A stretch of 50,226 nucleotides of DNA from Clostridium tyrobutyricum DSM 2637 = ATCC 25755 = JCM 11008 (GCF_000359585.1 NZ_APMH01000015.1:1-50226); one strand, 5' to 3'. Shown: positions 17,576 to 25,422, counted from the first letter of the stretch. Program-made: numbers and translations. Notes: generated from the letters alone by a model not told the origin.

Positions 17576-18829
17576 TTAGTTAAAAACTTTATTATATTGG
17601 GAATTAAAGTTAGAAGAATTAATTCCATCTATGTTAAAGTATATAATTGCCTGATCTGAGTTAATATATAAATCACCTTTTACTTTTGATTTTGAATTGT
17701 CAATTCCAGTAATGTCTGCATTAAAGTCATTTCCTCCGCTTTGCTTGTTAAAATTACCATTGAAATCGAATTTTTGATTTCTATCCTCATATCCATTTAT
17801 ATATTTTGATTCATAAGTTCCAGCTACGGAAGTATTGTCTATTTTTTTAATACTTACTATACTTTCACCAATTTTTATGAATTTACCTTTATCTTCAATT
17901 ACTATATTGTTTGAGTATTTACCGATATATTTTTCAGGGTTTGAAAGTTTACCAGTATTAGAAGAAGTTTGTACTATTGTTTTTTTATCTGAAAGGTCAG
18001 GTTTTTTTACTACAGTTGAATTTATATCACCTATCTTTACTAGTACTTCAAAAGTCAAATTGTGATTTTGTCCATTTTTATCTGTACCTGAAAGAATTCC
18101 TGATCCAAGTGCACTTTTAATTAATCCATTTTTGTCTGTAGCAACGTTTCCTTTAATATTTTTTACGAATATGTTGCTTTTAAGTTCAGGAATTTGCTGT
18201 GTCGTAGTACTTCCATTATCAGAACGTACATTAAATGAATTTTTAAACTGGAAGGATACAAGTGCATTTACAAGTGATGGAATTTGTGTATTATTGAGGG
18301 AACCTGAAATTTCCTTTGATCCATCCTGAGTTACATTAACTGCAACAGAGTCCTTTAGATTTCCTACAATGGCATCTGATATTTTTTCAATATCAGAAGC
18401 TCTATCTTCATCAAAAGGATTTTTCATTCCCCACATATTATCTGTACCATTTGTAAAATTAGTTACATAATAAGAGGGGGAATCCTGAGATTTAGTTATC
18501 ATACTGCTCTTGTCGATATAGTAATAACCTTCAGCTTTTTTTATACCATTATAGAGAATATCTTTACTTTCTTTTGATTTATTTGCCATATCATATTTAT
18601 TTATATCATTTTGAGAGTAAACTATACTTGTACCATCTTTTATGACAAATGACATATCCATAGTATAACTTGAGAGATCCTTGGTGCAGCTTTTTGCCGT
18701 ATATTTCAATGAATCCTTAAGTTGGTCATAGCCGCTTTTTGAATTTACTTCAGCAAAAGCTGTAGTTGCGAACATCATGATTCCAACAGTAAAACTTATA
18801 GCAACAGCAGTTTTTTTCTTTAATTTCAT
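17576..18829 (-). CDS. Secreted protein of unknown function, head of ABC/two-component cluster
   Basis: A 417-residue exported protein. Residues 1-26 are a typical signal peptide (KLKKKTAVAISFTVG...TTAFAEV, cleavage near AFA). The mature part is polar, Ser/Asn/Lys-rich and beta-prone, with a periodic pattern in the second half (IGKYSNNIVIEDKG, VAGTYESKYINGYEDRNQ, DFNGNFNKQSGGNDFNADITG). No catalytic motif, LPxTG or wall-binding repeat was found. ATG 18829 has GGAGA 8 nt upstream; ATG 18847 precedes that site and is less likely. It lies 67 bp before the ABC ATPase gene and is read in the same direction, so a role as ligand-binding partner or cargo of the transporter/kinase is plausible but unproven. 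Confidence 0.75.
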   Translation of the reverse strand: MKLKKKTAVAISFTVGIMMFATTAFAEVNSKSGYDQLKDSLKYTAKSCTKDLSSYTMDMSFVIKDGTSIVYSQNDINKYDMANKSKESKDILYNGIKKAEGYYYIDKSSMITKSQDSPSYYVTNFTNGTDNMWGMKNPFDEDRASDIEKISDAIVGNLKDSVAVNVTQDGSKEISGSLNNTQIPSLVNALVSFQFKNSFNVRSDNGSTTTQQIPELKSNIFVKNIKGNVATDKNGLIKSALGSGILSGTDKNGQNHNLTFEVLVKIGDINSTVVKKPDLSDKKTIVQTSSNTGKLSNPEKYIGKYSNNIVIEDKGKFIKIGESIVSIKKIDNTSVAGTYESKYINGYEDRNQKFDFNGNFNKQSGGNDFNADITGIDNSKSKVKGDLYINSDQAIIYFNIDGINSSNFNSQYNKVFN

Positions 18830-18854
18830 TTTCAATTCTCCTTGCATTCAAATT

Positions 18855-18928
18855 GGAAGTACTTCCTAATTATATTTTAAAGTATTTATCTCTATTTTAT
18901 CTAAACTAATTCTAAACAAAAGCTAAAC
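18855..18928. promoter_or_regulatory. Three 11-bp-spaced CTAAAC repeats, -10 element and GGAAGTACTTCC palindrome
   Basis: CTAAAC occurs at 18901, 18912 and 18923, each exactly 11 bp apart, the spacing typical of OmpR/PhoB-type regulator boxes. On the minus strand a perfect TATAAT lies at 18874-18869 with a poor -35 (AAATAG at 18897-18892), which would place the repeats just upstream of the -35 as in activator-dependent promoters. A perfect 12-bp palindrome GGAAGTACTTCC (18855-18866) covers the predicted transcription start. The same repeats also lie upstream of a plus-strand TTGTCT-N18-TATAAT (18930-18959), so which direction they serve is open. Confidence 0.55.
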
Positions 18929-18929
18929 T

Positions 18930-18959
18930 TTGTCTTTAATAGTTATAATGTTATAGTAT
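18930..18959 (+). promoter_or_regulatory. Possible promoter of the broken small membrane-protein gene
   Basis: TTGTCT (18930-18935), 18-bp spacer, TATAAT (18954-18959). It would drive the pseudogene at 19021 and the HMA2-like genes. Confidence 0.4.
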
Positions 18960-19020
18960 TGAAATAAAAAATATAAATACAACTACAGGTACAATACTTT
19001 TGAATTTTAAGGAAAAAGAT

Positions 19021-19294
19021 ATGAAACCGGTTCTTGTAATAGGAATAATTATAAAATTACTTGGCCTGGAAGAGAAGATAGGCAAAAAAATGAACCTTTA
19101 GTAAAAAAGAGATTGATACTCTAAAAGACAGTGTAAATTTGGCTGTATATGATAAAACTAATGGAATTTTTGACTTTAAATCTATATTAACCTTGGTATT
19201 AATTGCAGTTGGAATTACTACATATATAAAGAGACCTGAATCACTTCCAAATGGTATAAACTATTTGTGGTAGGCCTATTCCAATACTATATAA
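19021..19294 (+). pseudogene. Broken small membrane-protein gene, HMA2/P-type ATPase neighbourhood
   Basis: ATG 19021 follows AAGGA (19009-19013) and begins a hydrophobic helix (KPVLVIGIIIKLLGLEEK). That frame stops at TAG 19099. A frame one base over, entered near 19091-19103, encodes KEIDTLKDSVNLAVYDK, a second membrane helix (SILTLVLIAVGITTYI) and SLPNGINYLW, then TAG at 19271-19273 and AYSNTI with TAA at 19292. Clostridial relatives as remembered end in a conserved LWWAYS-type sequence, so the TAG most likely replaced a TGG. The gene thus has a frameshift and a nonsense mutation. It precedes an HMA2-like gene and a P-type ATPase remnant, a familiar metal-transport neighbourhood; its role is unknown. 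Confidence 0.65.
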
Positions 19295-19308
19295 ATGGGG
19301 GAGTTCAA

Positions 19309-19689
19309 ATGATAGATTTAAAAAAGTATGTTTTAAAACATTTTACTAAAATAAAGGTTATAAGAAGTGCACCTGGAAGGATAAGATTAAAACTGGCAAG
19401 CTCTGCTAAATTTCCTAAACAGAGTTCTAAATATATGCACTATTTGGAAGAAGCAATAACCATGCTGGATGGTGTTGACAAAGTTACTTTCAATAATGTA
19501 ATAGGTACTATACTTATAGAGTATAATATAAATATAGTTTATGAAGCTAAAATATTGAAATGGATGGATACTATAATAGAAACTGGGATAGATAATTTTG
19601 ATCTTATAAAAAATTATGGAGCTAAAAATTTGAGTTATGTTGAAAAAAAATTGAAACAACAGCTTGGAGAGGCTGTTAAATACGTCTAG
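19309..19689 (+). CDS. HMA2-domain-like protein
   Basis: A 126-residue soluble protein. Residues about 15-75 match the pattern of an HMA2-like ferredoxin-fold domain (VIRSAPGRIRLKL...YLEEAITMLDGVDKVTFNNVIGTILIEYN), which lacks the CxxC of classical heavy-metal-associated domains. The remainder is an amphipathic helical tail. Such domains occur at the N-terminus of some metal-transporting P-type ATPases or as separate small proteins beside them. ATG 19309 is preceded by GGGGGAG (19297-19303); an upstream GTG at 19267 has no ribosome site and reads out of the broken gene before it. It appears intact but its partners on both sides are damaged, so function may be lost. Confidence 0.7.
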   Translation: MIDLKKYVLKHFTKIKVIRSAPGRIRLKLASSAKFPKQSSKYMHYLEEAITMLDGVDKVTFNNVIGTILIEYNINIVYEAKILKWMDTIIETGIDNFDLIKNYGAKNLSYVEKKLKQQLGEAVKYV

Positions 19690-19716
19690 TATAAATCCCG
19701 GGAGGTTGTGATACAA

Positions 19717-19902
19717 ATGATGTTTAAAAGAAGGTCTATACCACTTTTCAAATGCCGTGTAGTGCATAGTATACCAGGACGAATCAGGGTAGGTTGCAGG
19801 GCATTAAAGTATTTGAAGGAATTTAACTGCAGAATAGAGAGAAGCTTGATAAATTCAAGTGCTGTAAAAACAGCTCATATAAGTAAGTATAGGATAAAAT
19901 AA
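19717..19902 (+). pseudogene. Truncated N-terminal fragment of a probable metal P-type ATPase
   Basis: A 61-codon open frame preceded by GGAGG (19701-19705). The sequence FKRRSIPLFKCRVVHSIPGR followed by IRVGCRALKYLKEF matches the start of HMA2-bearing P-type ATPases of clostridia, but the frame ends after KTAHISKYRIK, before the HMA2 fold is complete and far before any membrane or phosphorylation domain (DKTGT). A terminator follows at once. Deletion of the large 3' part is the simplest reading; a free-standing mini HMA protein is less likely because the fold would be incomplete. Confidence 0.6.
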
Positions 19903-19938
19903 AAATTTCCCGATAAACGTGGGAAATTTTTATTTTAT
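19902..19938. terminator. Bidirectional intrinsic terminator
   Basis: AAAATTTCCC (19902-19911) pairs with GGGAAATTTT (19921-19930) around GATAAACGT, followed by T-rich sequence. It serves the rightward ATPase remnant and the leftward GreA-family gene. Confidence 0.8.
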
Positions 19939-20391
19939 ATTTTCAATTTTTACAGAGTATTGACCTTCAGGAGATTTTATAGGCACCCTATCTCCTATAA
20001 TATGCTTATATATAGCCGAACCAAGAGGAGATTCTATACTGATTTTATTATTCATGGGGTCAGCCTCTATTGTAGTTACTATTTTGAATTTTTCAATTTC
20101 ATTTTTTTCAGAAAAACTTAAATATACTGTCTTACCAATTCCAACTTGATTTTTTGATGTAGAATCCTTTATTATTTTTGCAGTACGTATCATTCTCTCA
20201 AGATAACGTATTCTACTTTCATTGTGAGCCCTGTCTCTTTTGGCGGCAGTGTATTCGTAATTTTCACTTAAATCACCTTGGGCACGCGCCTCTTTAAGAG
20301 ATGCATTTATCTTCCATCTTGTGACTACCTTGCGGTGTTCTATTTCAGTCCTAATCTTTTCTATAGCTTCTTTTGTAAGATAATTATACAT
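19930..20391 (-). CDS. GreA/GreB-family transcript cleavage factor (GreA paralogue)
   Basis: A 153-residue protein with the two Gre parts: an N-terminal antiparallel coiled coil (about 1-75) whose tip carries the acidic motif LKEARAQGDLSENYEYTAAKR, and a C-terminal FKBP-like domain (about 80-153; VGIGKTVYLSF...ISIESPLGSAIYKHIIGDRV). The two acidic residues D and E at the tip, which position Mg in the RNA polymerase active site, are kept, so rescue of backtracked polymerase is likely. The start ATG 20391 follows AAAGGATGTGAT; a more upstream in-frame codon at 20436 lacks a ribosome site. Bacteria of this group often have a second greA elsewhere beside lysS; this stand-alone copy may be that second paralogue. 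Confidence 0.85.
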   Translation of the reverse strand: MYNYLTKEAIEKIRTEIEHRKVVTRWKINASLKEARAQGDLSENYEYTAAKRDRAHNESRIRYLERMIRTAKIIKDSTSKNQVGIGKTVYLSFSEKNEIEKFKIVTTIEADPMNNKISIESPLGSAIYKHIIGDRVPIKSPEGQYSVKIENIK

Positions 20392-20514
20392 TTGTATATC
20401 ACATCCTTTTGGAATATTATACAAATATAATATCATTTATCAGAAGATATTTCCATAACGAAGATATTTTTGATATACTATATAATGAAAAATAAGTCGA
20501 AGGAGAGATTAATT

Positions 20515-22209
20515 GTGCGAAACAAGTTGAAATTTAGAGGAAAAATATATTCTGCATTTATAATAGTTTTAATCTTTACACTTGTATTTCTAACTATTAT
20601 AGGAGTTAAAGTTAGAACATTAAAATATGCCTGGGATACGAGTATAGTTTTAAATAATGTCCAGGACATGAGAAATTCACTTAATTCATGTGGAATAAAT
20701 GTTAGGGATTTAGAAGTGGTGAAAGGTGGAACCAATATAAGTGATAGAAAACAGTGGATAGACAATTCCATACAAGACTATGAATCGGCTAGAAAAAAGA
20801 TGAATTCATTAATCAAGCTTGACAATGTCAAAGATTTAATGAAAACTATTGATAATAATTCAGAAGTTTACTTTTCTTATGTAAGCAAAGTTAAAAATTT
20901 AGATGATATGTCCAAGATATCCAATTCGGATATGAATAATTTGATTAGCAGTGAAAAGCAGCTTCTCAATAATTTGGACGAGCTAGTTCAAAGTGTAAGT
21001 AGTATGAGTAGTACAGCTATATCTCAAGGCGTGGCTATAATAAAATACATAATAACGATGTTTGTTATACTTATTATAGGTATTGTATTAATCACAATAG
21101 CCTGTGCGCAAATTCTTAATAAGGATGTTTCAAAGCCAATTGGAATAGTCAGTGCCAATTTAAAAAAATATTCTGAGGGGGATTTTACAGGTAAAATCCC
21201 AGAAAAACTGTTGAACCGAACTGATGAAATAGGAGAACTTTTCTTATCCTTGAATCTTATGAAGAAGAACCTATCTGATCTTTTTGAAAATATTGAACTA
21301 TGTTCTCATGATTTGAATAGTACAAGTTCAAATCTTTCAAATACAGTTAATGATATTACGGATGAATTTAACAGCATAAGCAATTCTACAAATCATATAT
21401 TGAATGTAGTTCAGGATACTGGAGCATCTTCCGAGGAAATAAGTGCATCTGTTGAAGAAGTTGATTCAAGTATAAATGAGCTTTCAAGCAAGGCGTTGGA
21501 TGGAAGCAATAATTCTGGCGAGTCAAAGGAAAGAGCACTCAAAGTGCAGGCAAGGGGTAAAAAGGCTATAGATAAAATAGAGTCCATGTATAGACAAAAT
21601 GAACAGAATATTTTACAAGCAATTGAGGATGGCAAGGTAGTTGAAGATATAAAATCAATGTCTGATACTGTAGCTTCTATTGCAGAACAGACTAATTTAT
21701 TGGCACTTAATGCAGCCATAGAGGCAGCAAGGGCAGGAGAACAGGGAAAAGGCTTTGCAGTTGTTGCAGAAGAAGTTAGAAAGCTTGCAGAACAATCTAA
21801 AGAAGCTGTAGATGGAATACAGAGTACTATTTTAAAAGTTCAGAAGGCATTTAAAAATATGTCTGATACTGGTAATGAAATATTGGTATTTATGCAAAAA
21901 GAAGTAAATCCTGAATTCCAAAATTTTAAAAAGGTTGGAGATAGTTATTTAAGAGATTCCAACTTTGTAAATAAGATGTCAGAGGATATAGCAGCTATGT
22001 CAGAAGAATTAACGGCTACTGTGGATCAAGTAAGCCAAGCTGTTCAGGGTATGAGTGAAAGTTCGCAGAAGTCTTCTGAAAGTGCAGGTCTTATTGAGGA
22101 AAATATAGCCAAAACTTTAAAGAGGATGGAAAGAATTTCAGAATCTGCAGATAATCAACTTCAAATGGCTGAAAAATTAAATAACCTTATAAATAAATTC
22201 AAAATTTGA
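20515..22209 (+). CDS. Methyl-accepting chemotaxis protein
   Basis: A 564-residue transmembrane receptor. Span 1 is at about 10-32, then a helical extracytoplasmic ligand region (about 33-178; four-helix-bundle type), span 2 ([19 protein letters not shown]), a HAMP domain and a cytoplasmic signalling helix pair. The hairpin tip region [20 protein letters not shown] is intact, followed by [16 protein letters not shown], so coupling to CheA/CheW is expected. GTG 20515 is chosen because AAGGAGAG (20500-20507) lies 8 nt upstream; an earlier in-frame ATG at 20470 has no site. It is monocistronic with a terminator at 22226. No che genes lie nearby; ligand unknown. Confidence 0.9.
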   Translation: MRNKLKFRGKIYSAFIIVLIFTLVFLTIIGVKVRTLKYAWDTSIVLNNVQDMRNSLNSCGINVRDLEVVKGGTNISDRKQWIDNSIQDYESARKKMNSLIKLDNVKDLMKTIDNNSEVYFSYVSKVKNLDDMSKISNSDMNNLISSEKQLLNNLDELVQSVSSMSSTAISQGVAIIKYIITMFVILIIGIVLITIACAQILNKDVSKPIGIVSANLKKYSEGDFTGKIPEKLLNRTDEIGELFLSLNLMKKNLSDLFENIELCSHDLNSTSSNLSNTVNDITDEFNSISNSTNHILNVVQDTGASSEEISASVEEVDSSINELSSKALDGSNNSGESKERALKVQARGKKAIDKIESMYRQNEQNILQAIEDGKVVEDIKSMSDTVASIAEQTNLLALNAAIEAARAGEQGKGFAVVAEEVRKLAEQSKEAVDGIQSTILKVQKAFKNMSDTGNEILVFMQKEVNPEFQNFKKVGDSYLRDSNFVNKMSEDIAAMSEELTATVDQVSQAVQGMSESSQKSSESAGLIEENIAKTLKRMERISESADNQLQMAEKLNNLINKFKI

Positions 22210-22225
22210 ACAGGAGTTTGATGGT

Positions 22226-22256
22226 GTCCAGTAGAGAGTGCCTCCACTGGACTTTT
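22226..22256 (+). terminator. Intrinsic terminator after the chemoreceptor gene
   Basis: GTCCAGT (22226-22232) pairs with ACTGGAC (22246-22252), extended by GAG/CTC, followed by TTTT. Confidence 0.75.
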
Positions 22257-22282
22257 GAATGGCAAAATTAATGTGTTATAAT
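22255..22282 (+). promoter_or_regulatory. Promoter of the LytS remnant / LytTR regulator genes
   Basis: TTGAAT (22255-22260), 16-bp spacer, TATAAT (22277-22282), overlapping the end of the preceding terminator and 45 bp upstream of ATG 22328. Confidence 0.55.
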
Positions 22283-22327
22283 AATCTTCATAAAAGAATT
22301 ACGGAATTTAAAGAGGAAAGATGAATT

Positions 22328-22468
22328 ATGGGAGATACTTATGTAATATTGATTAAGCTTATGGAAAGGGCATCTCTCCTTGTAATATGTCTATTCATTA
22401 TAACTAGAATACAGGGATTTAGAAATGTATTTCTCGAAGATAATTATAATCAGAAGGTGAAAATATGA
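22328..22468 (+). pseudogene. 46-codon stub of a LytS-type sensor kinase
   Basis: A short open frame, preceded by GAGGAAAG, encodes a first membrane helix (YVILIKLMERASLLVICLFI then ITRIQGFRNVF) that matches the start of LytS-type 5TM kinases, followed abruptly by LEDNYNQKVKI and TGA. The stop overlaps the ATG of the LytTR regulator (ATGA), the coupling expected for an intact lytS-lytR pair. The simplest reading is a large internal deletion that joined the first codons of the kinase gene to its last ones and left the translational coupling in place. It may now only serve to deliver ribosomes to the regulator gene. Confidence 0.7.
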
Positions 22469-23187
22469 AAGCTATAATAGCAGAAGATGAATTTTTGGCC
22501 CGGGAAGAGTTGAAACATCTTATAAAAAATTACAGCAGCATAGATATTATAGGAGAGTTTGAGGATGGATTGGATGTTCTAAAATTTATTCAGCATAATG
22601 AAGTGGACGTAATATTCATGGATATAAACATACCATCCATTGATGGTGTAATGCTTGCTGAAAATATAAGTAAATTCTCAAGAAAACCATACATAGTATT
22701 TATTACAGCTTACAGGGAATATGCAGTAGATGCTTTTGAATTGGAGGCATTTGACTATATATTGAAACCATATGACAAATCAAGAATTAAATCCATGCTA
22801 AAGAAACTTGAAATTGAATATATGGAAAAGATGCATGGATTACCTGAAAATACCATGATAAATAAAATAAATTTATGGAAAGATGATAAAATAATTGTAG
22901 TCAATATGGACAATATTTGTTATTGTGAGGCAAAGGAAAGAATAACAGAGGTATTTACCAAGGCTCAAAAATATATTGTAAATAAAAGTATATCAGAATT
23001 TTATAGTACACTTCCCAAAGATAAATTTTTTAAATGTCATAGATCCTACATAGTAAATATAAGCAAAATACAGGAGATAATACCATGGTTTAACAGTACC
23101 TATAACCTGAAATTGGATGGTATGGAATTTGAAGTTCCCGTAAGCAGAAGCAATGTGAAAAAATTCAAGCGTATTATGAATATATAA
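22465..23187 (+). CDS. LytTR-family response regulator
   Basis: A 240-residue regulator. The receiver domain (1-120) has acidic residues EDE at 7-9, Asp53 in VIFMDINIPSIDG and Lys in ILKPYDKSR. A LytTR DNA-binding domain follows (about 135-240) with IVVNMDNICYCEAKERITEVFT and the recognition region FFKCHRSYIVNISKIQEI...VPVSRSNVKKFK. LytTR regulators control autolysis, holin-like proteins or pyruvate uptake. The start overlaps the stop of the LytS stub. The cognate kinase is reduced to that stub, so this is now an orphan regulator unless another kinase serves it. Confidence 0.9.
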   Translation: MKAIIAEDEFLAREELKHLIKNYSSIDIIGEFEDGLDVLKFIQHNEVDVIFMDINIPSIDGVMLAENISKFSRKPYIVFITAYREYAVDAFELEAFDYILKPYDKSRIKSMLKKLEIEYMEKMHGLPENTMINKINLWKDDKIIVVNMDNICYCEAKERITEVFTKAQKYIVNKSISEFYSTLPKDKFFKCHRSYIVNISKIQEIIPWFNSTYNLKLDGMEFEVPVSRSNVKKFKRIMNI

Positions 23188-23290
23188 GTGTATTTCATGC
23201 AGCCTTTTCAGCAGTTCATTCATAAACTAAAAGGTTTGTTTTCTAACATTATATAATAATGATAAAGAAACAAGCCAAGGGGTGAATTAC

Positions 23291-24144
23291 ATGAAAAGCA
23301 TATCAAAAAATAATCATTGGTTAATAGTAATCGGTTCAGTAATTGCACAGTTAGGATTAGGGACAATCTATACATGGAGTTTATTCAATCAGCCCATTGT
23401 AAATAAATTTGGCTGGGATTTGAATAAAGTTGCATTAACATTTTCTACACTTGCTTCGGGAAAGTTGCAAGAAAAGTTTGGAATCAAAAAGCTTATTTCT
23501 ATATGCGGAATGGTACTGGGAATGGGATTAATTTTACTGTTAAACAAATGCTTAAGACAAAAGAGGCATATTTGTTGTTTATAGCTGTATTTACAGCTTG
23601 TATGAGTGGACTATATCTTATAGGAATTGTGAAAGATATAGGGGTAAGATTGGTAGGGCTTGATGTTGGGATAGCTGCAAATGCAGTTGCTTTGGTTGCC
23701 ATATTCAATACGGCAGGAAGGATAGTTCTTGGAACTATTTCCGATAGATTTGGCAGGACCAAATTACTTTCACTTTCGCTCATAACAACAACGGCAGATA
23801 CTTTTGTACTGAGTTTTGCTCACCTGAATTTTGCAATTTTCTTCATATGTGTAAGTGTAATAGCATTTTGTTTTGGAGGCAATATTACAATTTTTCCACC
23901 TGTTGTAGGAGAATTCTTTGGGCTTCGCAATCAGACTAAAAATTATGGGGTAATATATCAGGGGTTCGGAATAGGAGCCCTGTCAGGATCCATTGTTGCA
24001 GGTGCCATGGGAAGTTTTAGAATCACTTTCATAGTAATAGGTGTTATGTGTATCATATCATCTTTAATTTTGGCATTTATAAAACCACCAAGAGTTACTA
24101 ATAGTGAATCTGTTGAACTTAAATTAAATAAGCATATAGCTTAA
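23291..24144 (+). pseudogene. MFS transporter (oxalate/formate antiporter-like) with internal deletions and a frameshift
   Basis: The gene starts at ATG 23291 (AAGGGGTG upstream) with a normal MFS first helix (WLIVIGSVIAQLGLGTIYTW). It then reads ...KVALTFSTLASGKLQEKFG, where helix 2 appears shortened, and continues to GMVLGMGLIL. Near 23530-23540 the frame changes; the second frame picks up at FTVKQMLKTKEAYLLFIAVF, the start of the C-terminal half, and runs intact to TAA 24144 with GRIVLGTISDRFGRTK (MFS loop motif). Together only about 285 codons remain of an expected 400 or more, so most of helices 4-6 and the central loop are gone. Not functional as a transporter. Confidence 0.8.
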
Positions 24145-24178
24145 AATAGCTGGAGATTTAATCTCTGGCTATTTTTTA
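24143..24178 (+). terminator. Intrinsic terminator after MFS pseudogene
   Basis: AAAATAGCTGGAGA (24143-24156) pairs with TCTCTGGCTATTTT (24162-24175) with two wobbles, followed by T-rich sequence. Confidence 0.75.
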
Positions 24179-24219
24179 TTTTTATAGTATAATACATTTG
24201 GAAAGGATGGATATAAATT

Positions 24220-24648
24220 ATGAAATTGCTTGTAAAAAAAGTTAATGAAAAGGCAGTTATACCTTTTTATGCACATGTTGGGGATGCGGGACTTGATCTT
24301 TTTTCAGTTGAGAAGTCCATATTAAAGCCAATGGAGAGAAAACTCATAGCAACAGGTATAAAGATTGAACTCCCTAAAAATACAGAAGCACAGATTAGGC
24401 CGCGAAGTGGTTTGGCCTTAAAATATGGAATAACACTTTTAAATTCACCTGGAACAATAGATGAAGGGTATAGAGGTGAAATAAAAGTGCTCGTAATAAA
24501 TTTAGGCCAGGAACCTTTTTTAGTGGAAGAAAATATGAAAATCGCCCAAATGGTTATAAAACCTGTAGAACAGGTTTTGGTGAAAGAAGTTTATGAATTG
24601 AGTGATACTGAAAGAGGCGAAGGGGGTTTTGGCTCTACGGGAGTTTAG
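24220..24648 (+). CDS. dut: dUTP diphosphatase (dUTPase)
   Basis: A 142-residue trimeric-type dUTPase that hydrolyses dUTP to dUMP and pyrophosphate, limiting uracil in DNA and supplying dTMP synthesis. All five family motifs are seen: DAGLDLF (1), [11 protein letters not shown] (2), [13 protein letters not shown] with catalytic Asp (3), NMKIAQMVI (4) and the C-terminal [10 protein letters not shown] (5). Length is normal. It is a single gene with a TATAAT at 24188-24193 upstream but no clear -35. The chromosomal context and normal flanks argue against a phage copy. Confidence 0.95.
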   Translation: MKLLVKKVNEKAVIPFYAHVGDAGLDLFSVEKSILKPMERKLIATGIKIELPKNTEAQIRPRSGLALKYGITLLNSPGTIDEGYRGEIKVLVINLGQEPFLVEENMKIAQMVIKPVEQVLVKEVYELSDTERGEGGFGSTGV

Positions 24649-24656
24649 ACAATTAC

Positions 24657-24694
24657 AATTGACGGTTCACAATTATAATTGTGAACTGTCAATT
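24657..24694. terminator. Long palindrome, bidirectional terminator, second copy of repeat
   Basis: AATTGACGGTTCACAATT (24657-24674) pairs with AATTGTGAACTGTCAATT (24677-24694) with one wobble over a 2-nt centre, followed by AAAAAA, which reads as T on the leftward strand's incoming side. It shares the GTTCACAATT / AATTGTGAAC core with the hairpin at 13844-13876. It also encodes the last residues (SSQL) of the leftward hydrolase gene. Confidence 0.65.
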
Positions 24695-25422
24695 AAAAAA
24701 GTTTCTCCATTTTTGTGAATGGTCATGATTTTTGTACTGTAATCTTTCATTGCATCTTTAAAGTTATCCGTAGTAGACATTTTATCCCACAGATGCATGG
24801 GAAAGAATATTGAAGGATTTATCTCTTTTATAAAATATTTCCCGCCTTTAAGATAGTATTCTTCAAGTCTTGGATCTACAGGAAAAAAGGCTATATCAAT
24901 TTTTTCACCCTTTAATTTAGATATTTCATATTTAAAATTTGCTTCTGCGTCTTTTTGGTCCTGCAAAGAATCTTCCTTCCAATGCCACCAGTTTAAATCC
25001 CCTGCATGAAATAATGTGATATCATCTACTTTTACCAAAAATGAAATTCCTATATCAGTGGAACCAAAAGCTTTTATATATACACTACCTAAATTTATAT
25101 TTTCATATTTGGAGAGCTTATAATAATTTTGTACTGGACGTTTTAATTTTATATCACTACTCAGTATATATTTTATATTTTTATTGTAAGTACTCCATTT
25201 TAGTATTATTGGATTAAAGTGATCTGCATGGCTGTGAGACGAAAATACGAATACATTTTTTTTATTCTTTATAAGATCTTTTGAAATAACTCCATTTTCC
25301 AGAGTTCGTTCCTTTCCTTGAAAATTGTCCTTATAGTAATCGAATATTAAAAAATGTTCTTTTGTTTCAACGGCAAATCCGCTGTGATATAAATAATGAA
25401 CTTTTATTTTATAATTATTCAA
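24673..25422 (-). CDS. Metallo-beta-lactamase-fold hydrolase
   Basis: A 249-residue soluble protein of the YtnP/UlaG-like metal-dependent hydrolase type. The main metal motif HSHADHF (in VFSSHSHADHFNPIIL) is intact; further likely ligands are His in LFHAGDLNWWHW and His in IFFPMHLWDKM. It would hydrolyse a small ester, lactone or phosphodiester; the substrate is not indicated. TTG at 25422 lies 6 nt after GAGGTGA and is preferred; the GTG at 25431 is inside that ribosome site. The 3' end lies within a palindromic repeat shared with another site in this window, so the C-terminal four residues may be repeat-derived. Confidence 0.82.
   Translation of the reverse strand: MNNYKIKVHYLYHSGFAVETKEHFLIFDYYKDNFQGKERTLENGVISKDLIKNKKNVFVFSSHSHADHFNPIILKWSTYNKNIKYILSSDIKLKRPVQNYYKLSKYENINLGSVYIKAFGSTDIGISFLVKVDDITLFHAGDLNWWHWKEDSLQDQKDAEANFKYEISKLKGEKIDIAFFPVDPRLEEYYLKGGKYFIKEINPSIFFPMHLWDKMSTTDNFKDAMKDYSTKIMTIHKNGETFLIDSSQL

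Noticed and set aside
17509-17628. 40-residue N-terminal extension of the ABC ATPase
   Set aside because: No ribosome site at 17628, overlap with the upstream gene's 3' end, and a strong GGAGG just before ATG 17508.
19387-19767. 126-codon minus-strand frame
   Set aside because: It is antisense to the HMA2-like gene; composition is low-complexity Tyr/Ile/Phe typical of AT-rich shadow frames.
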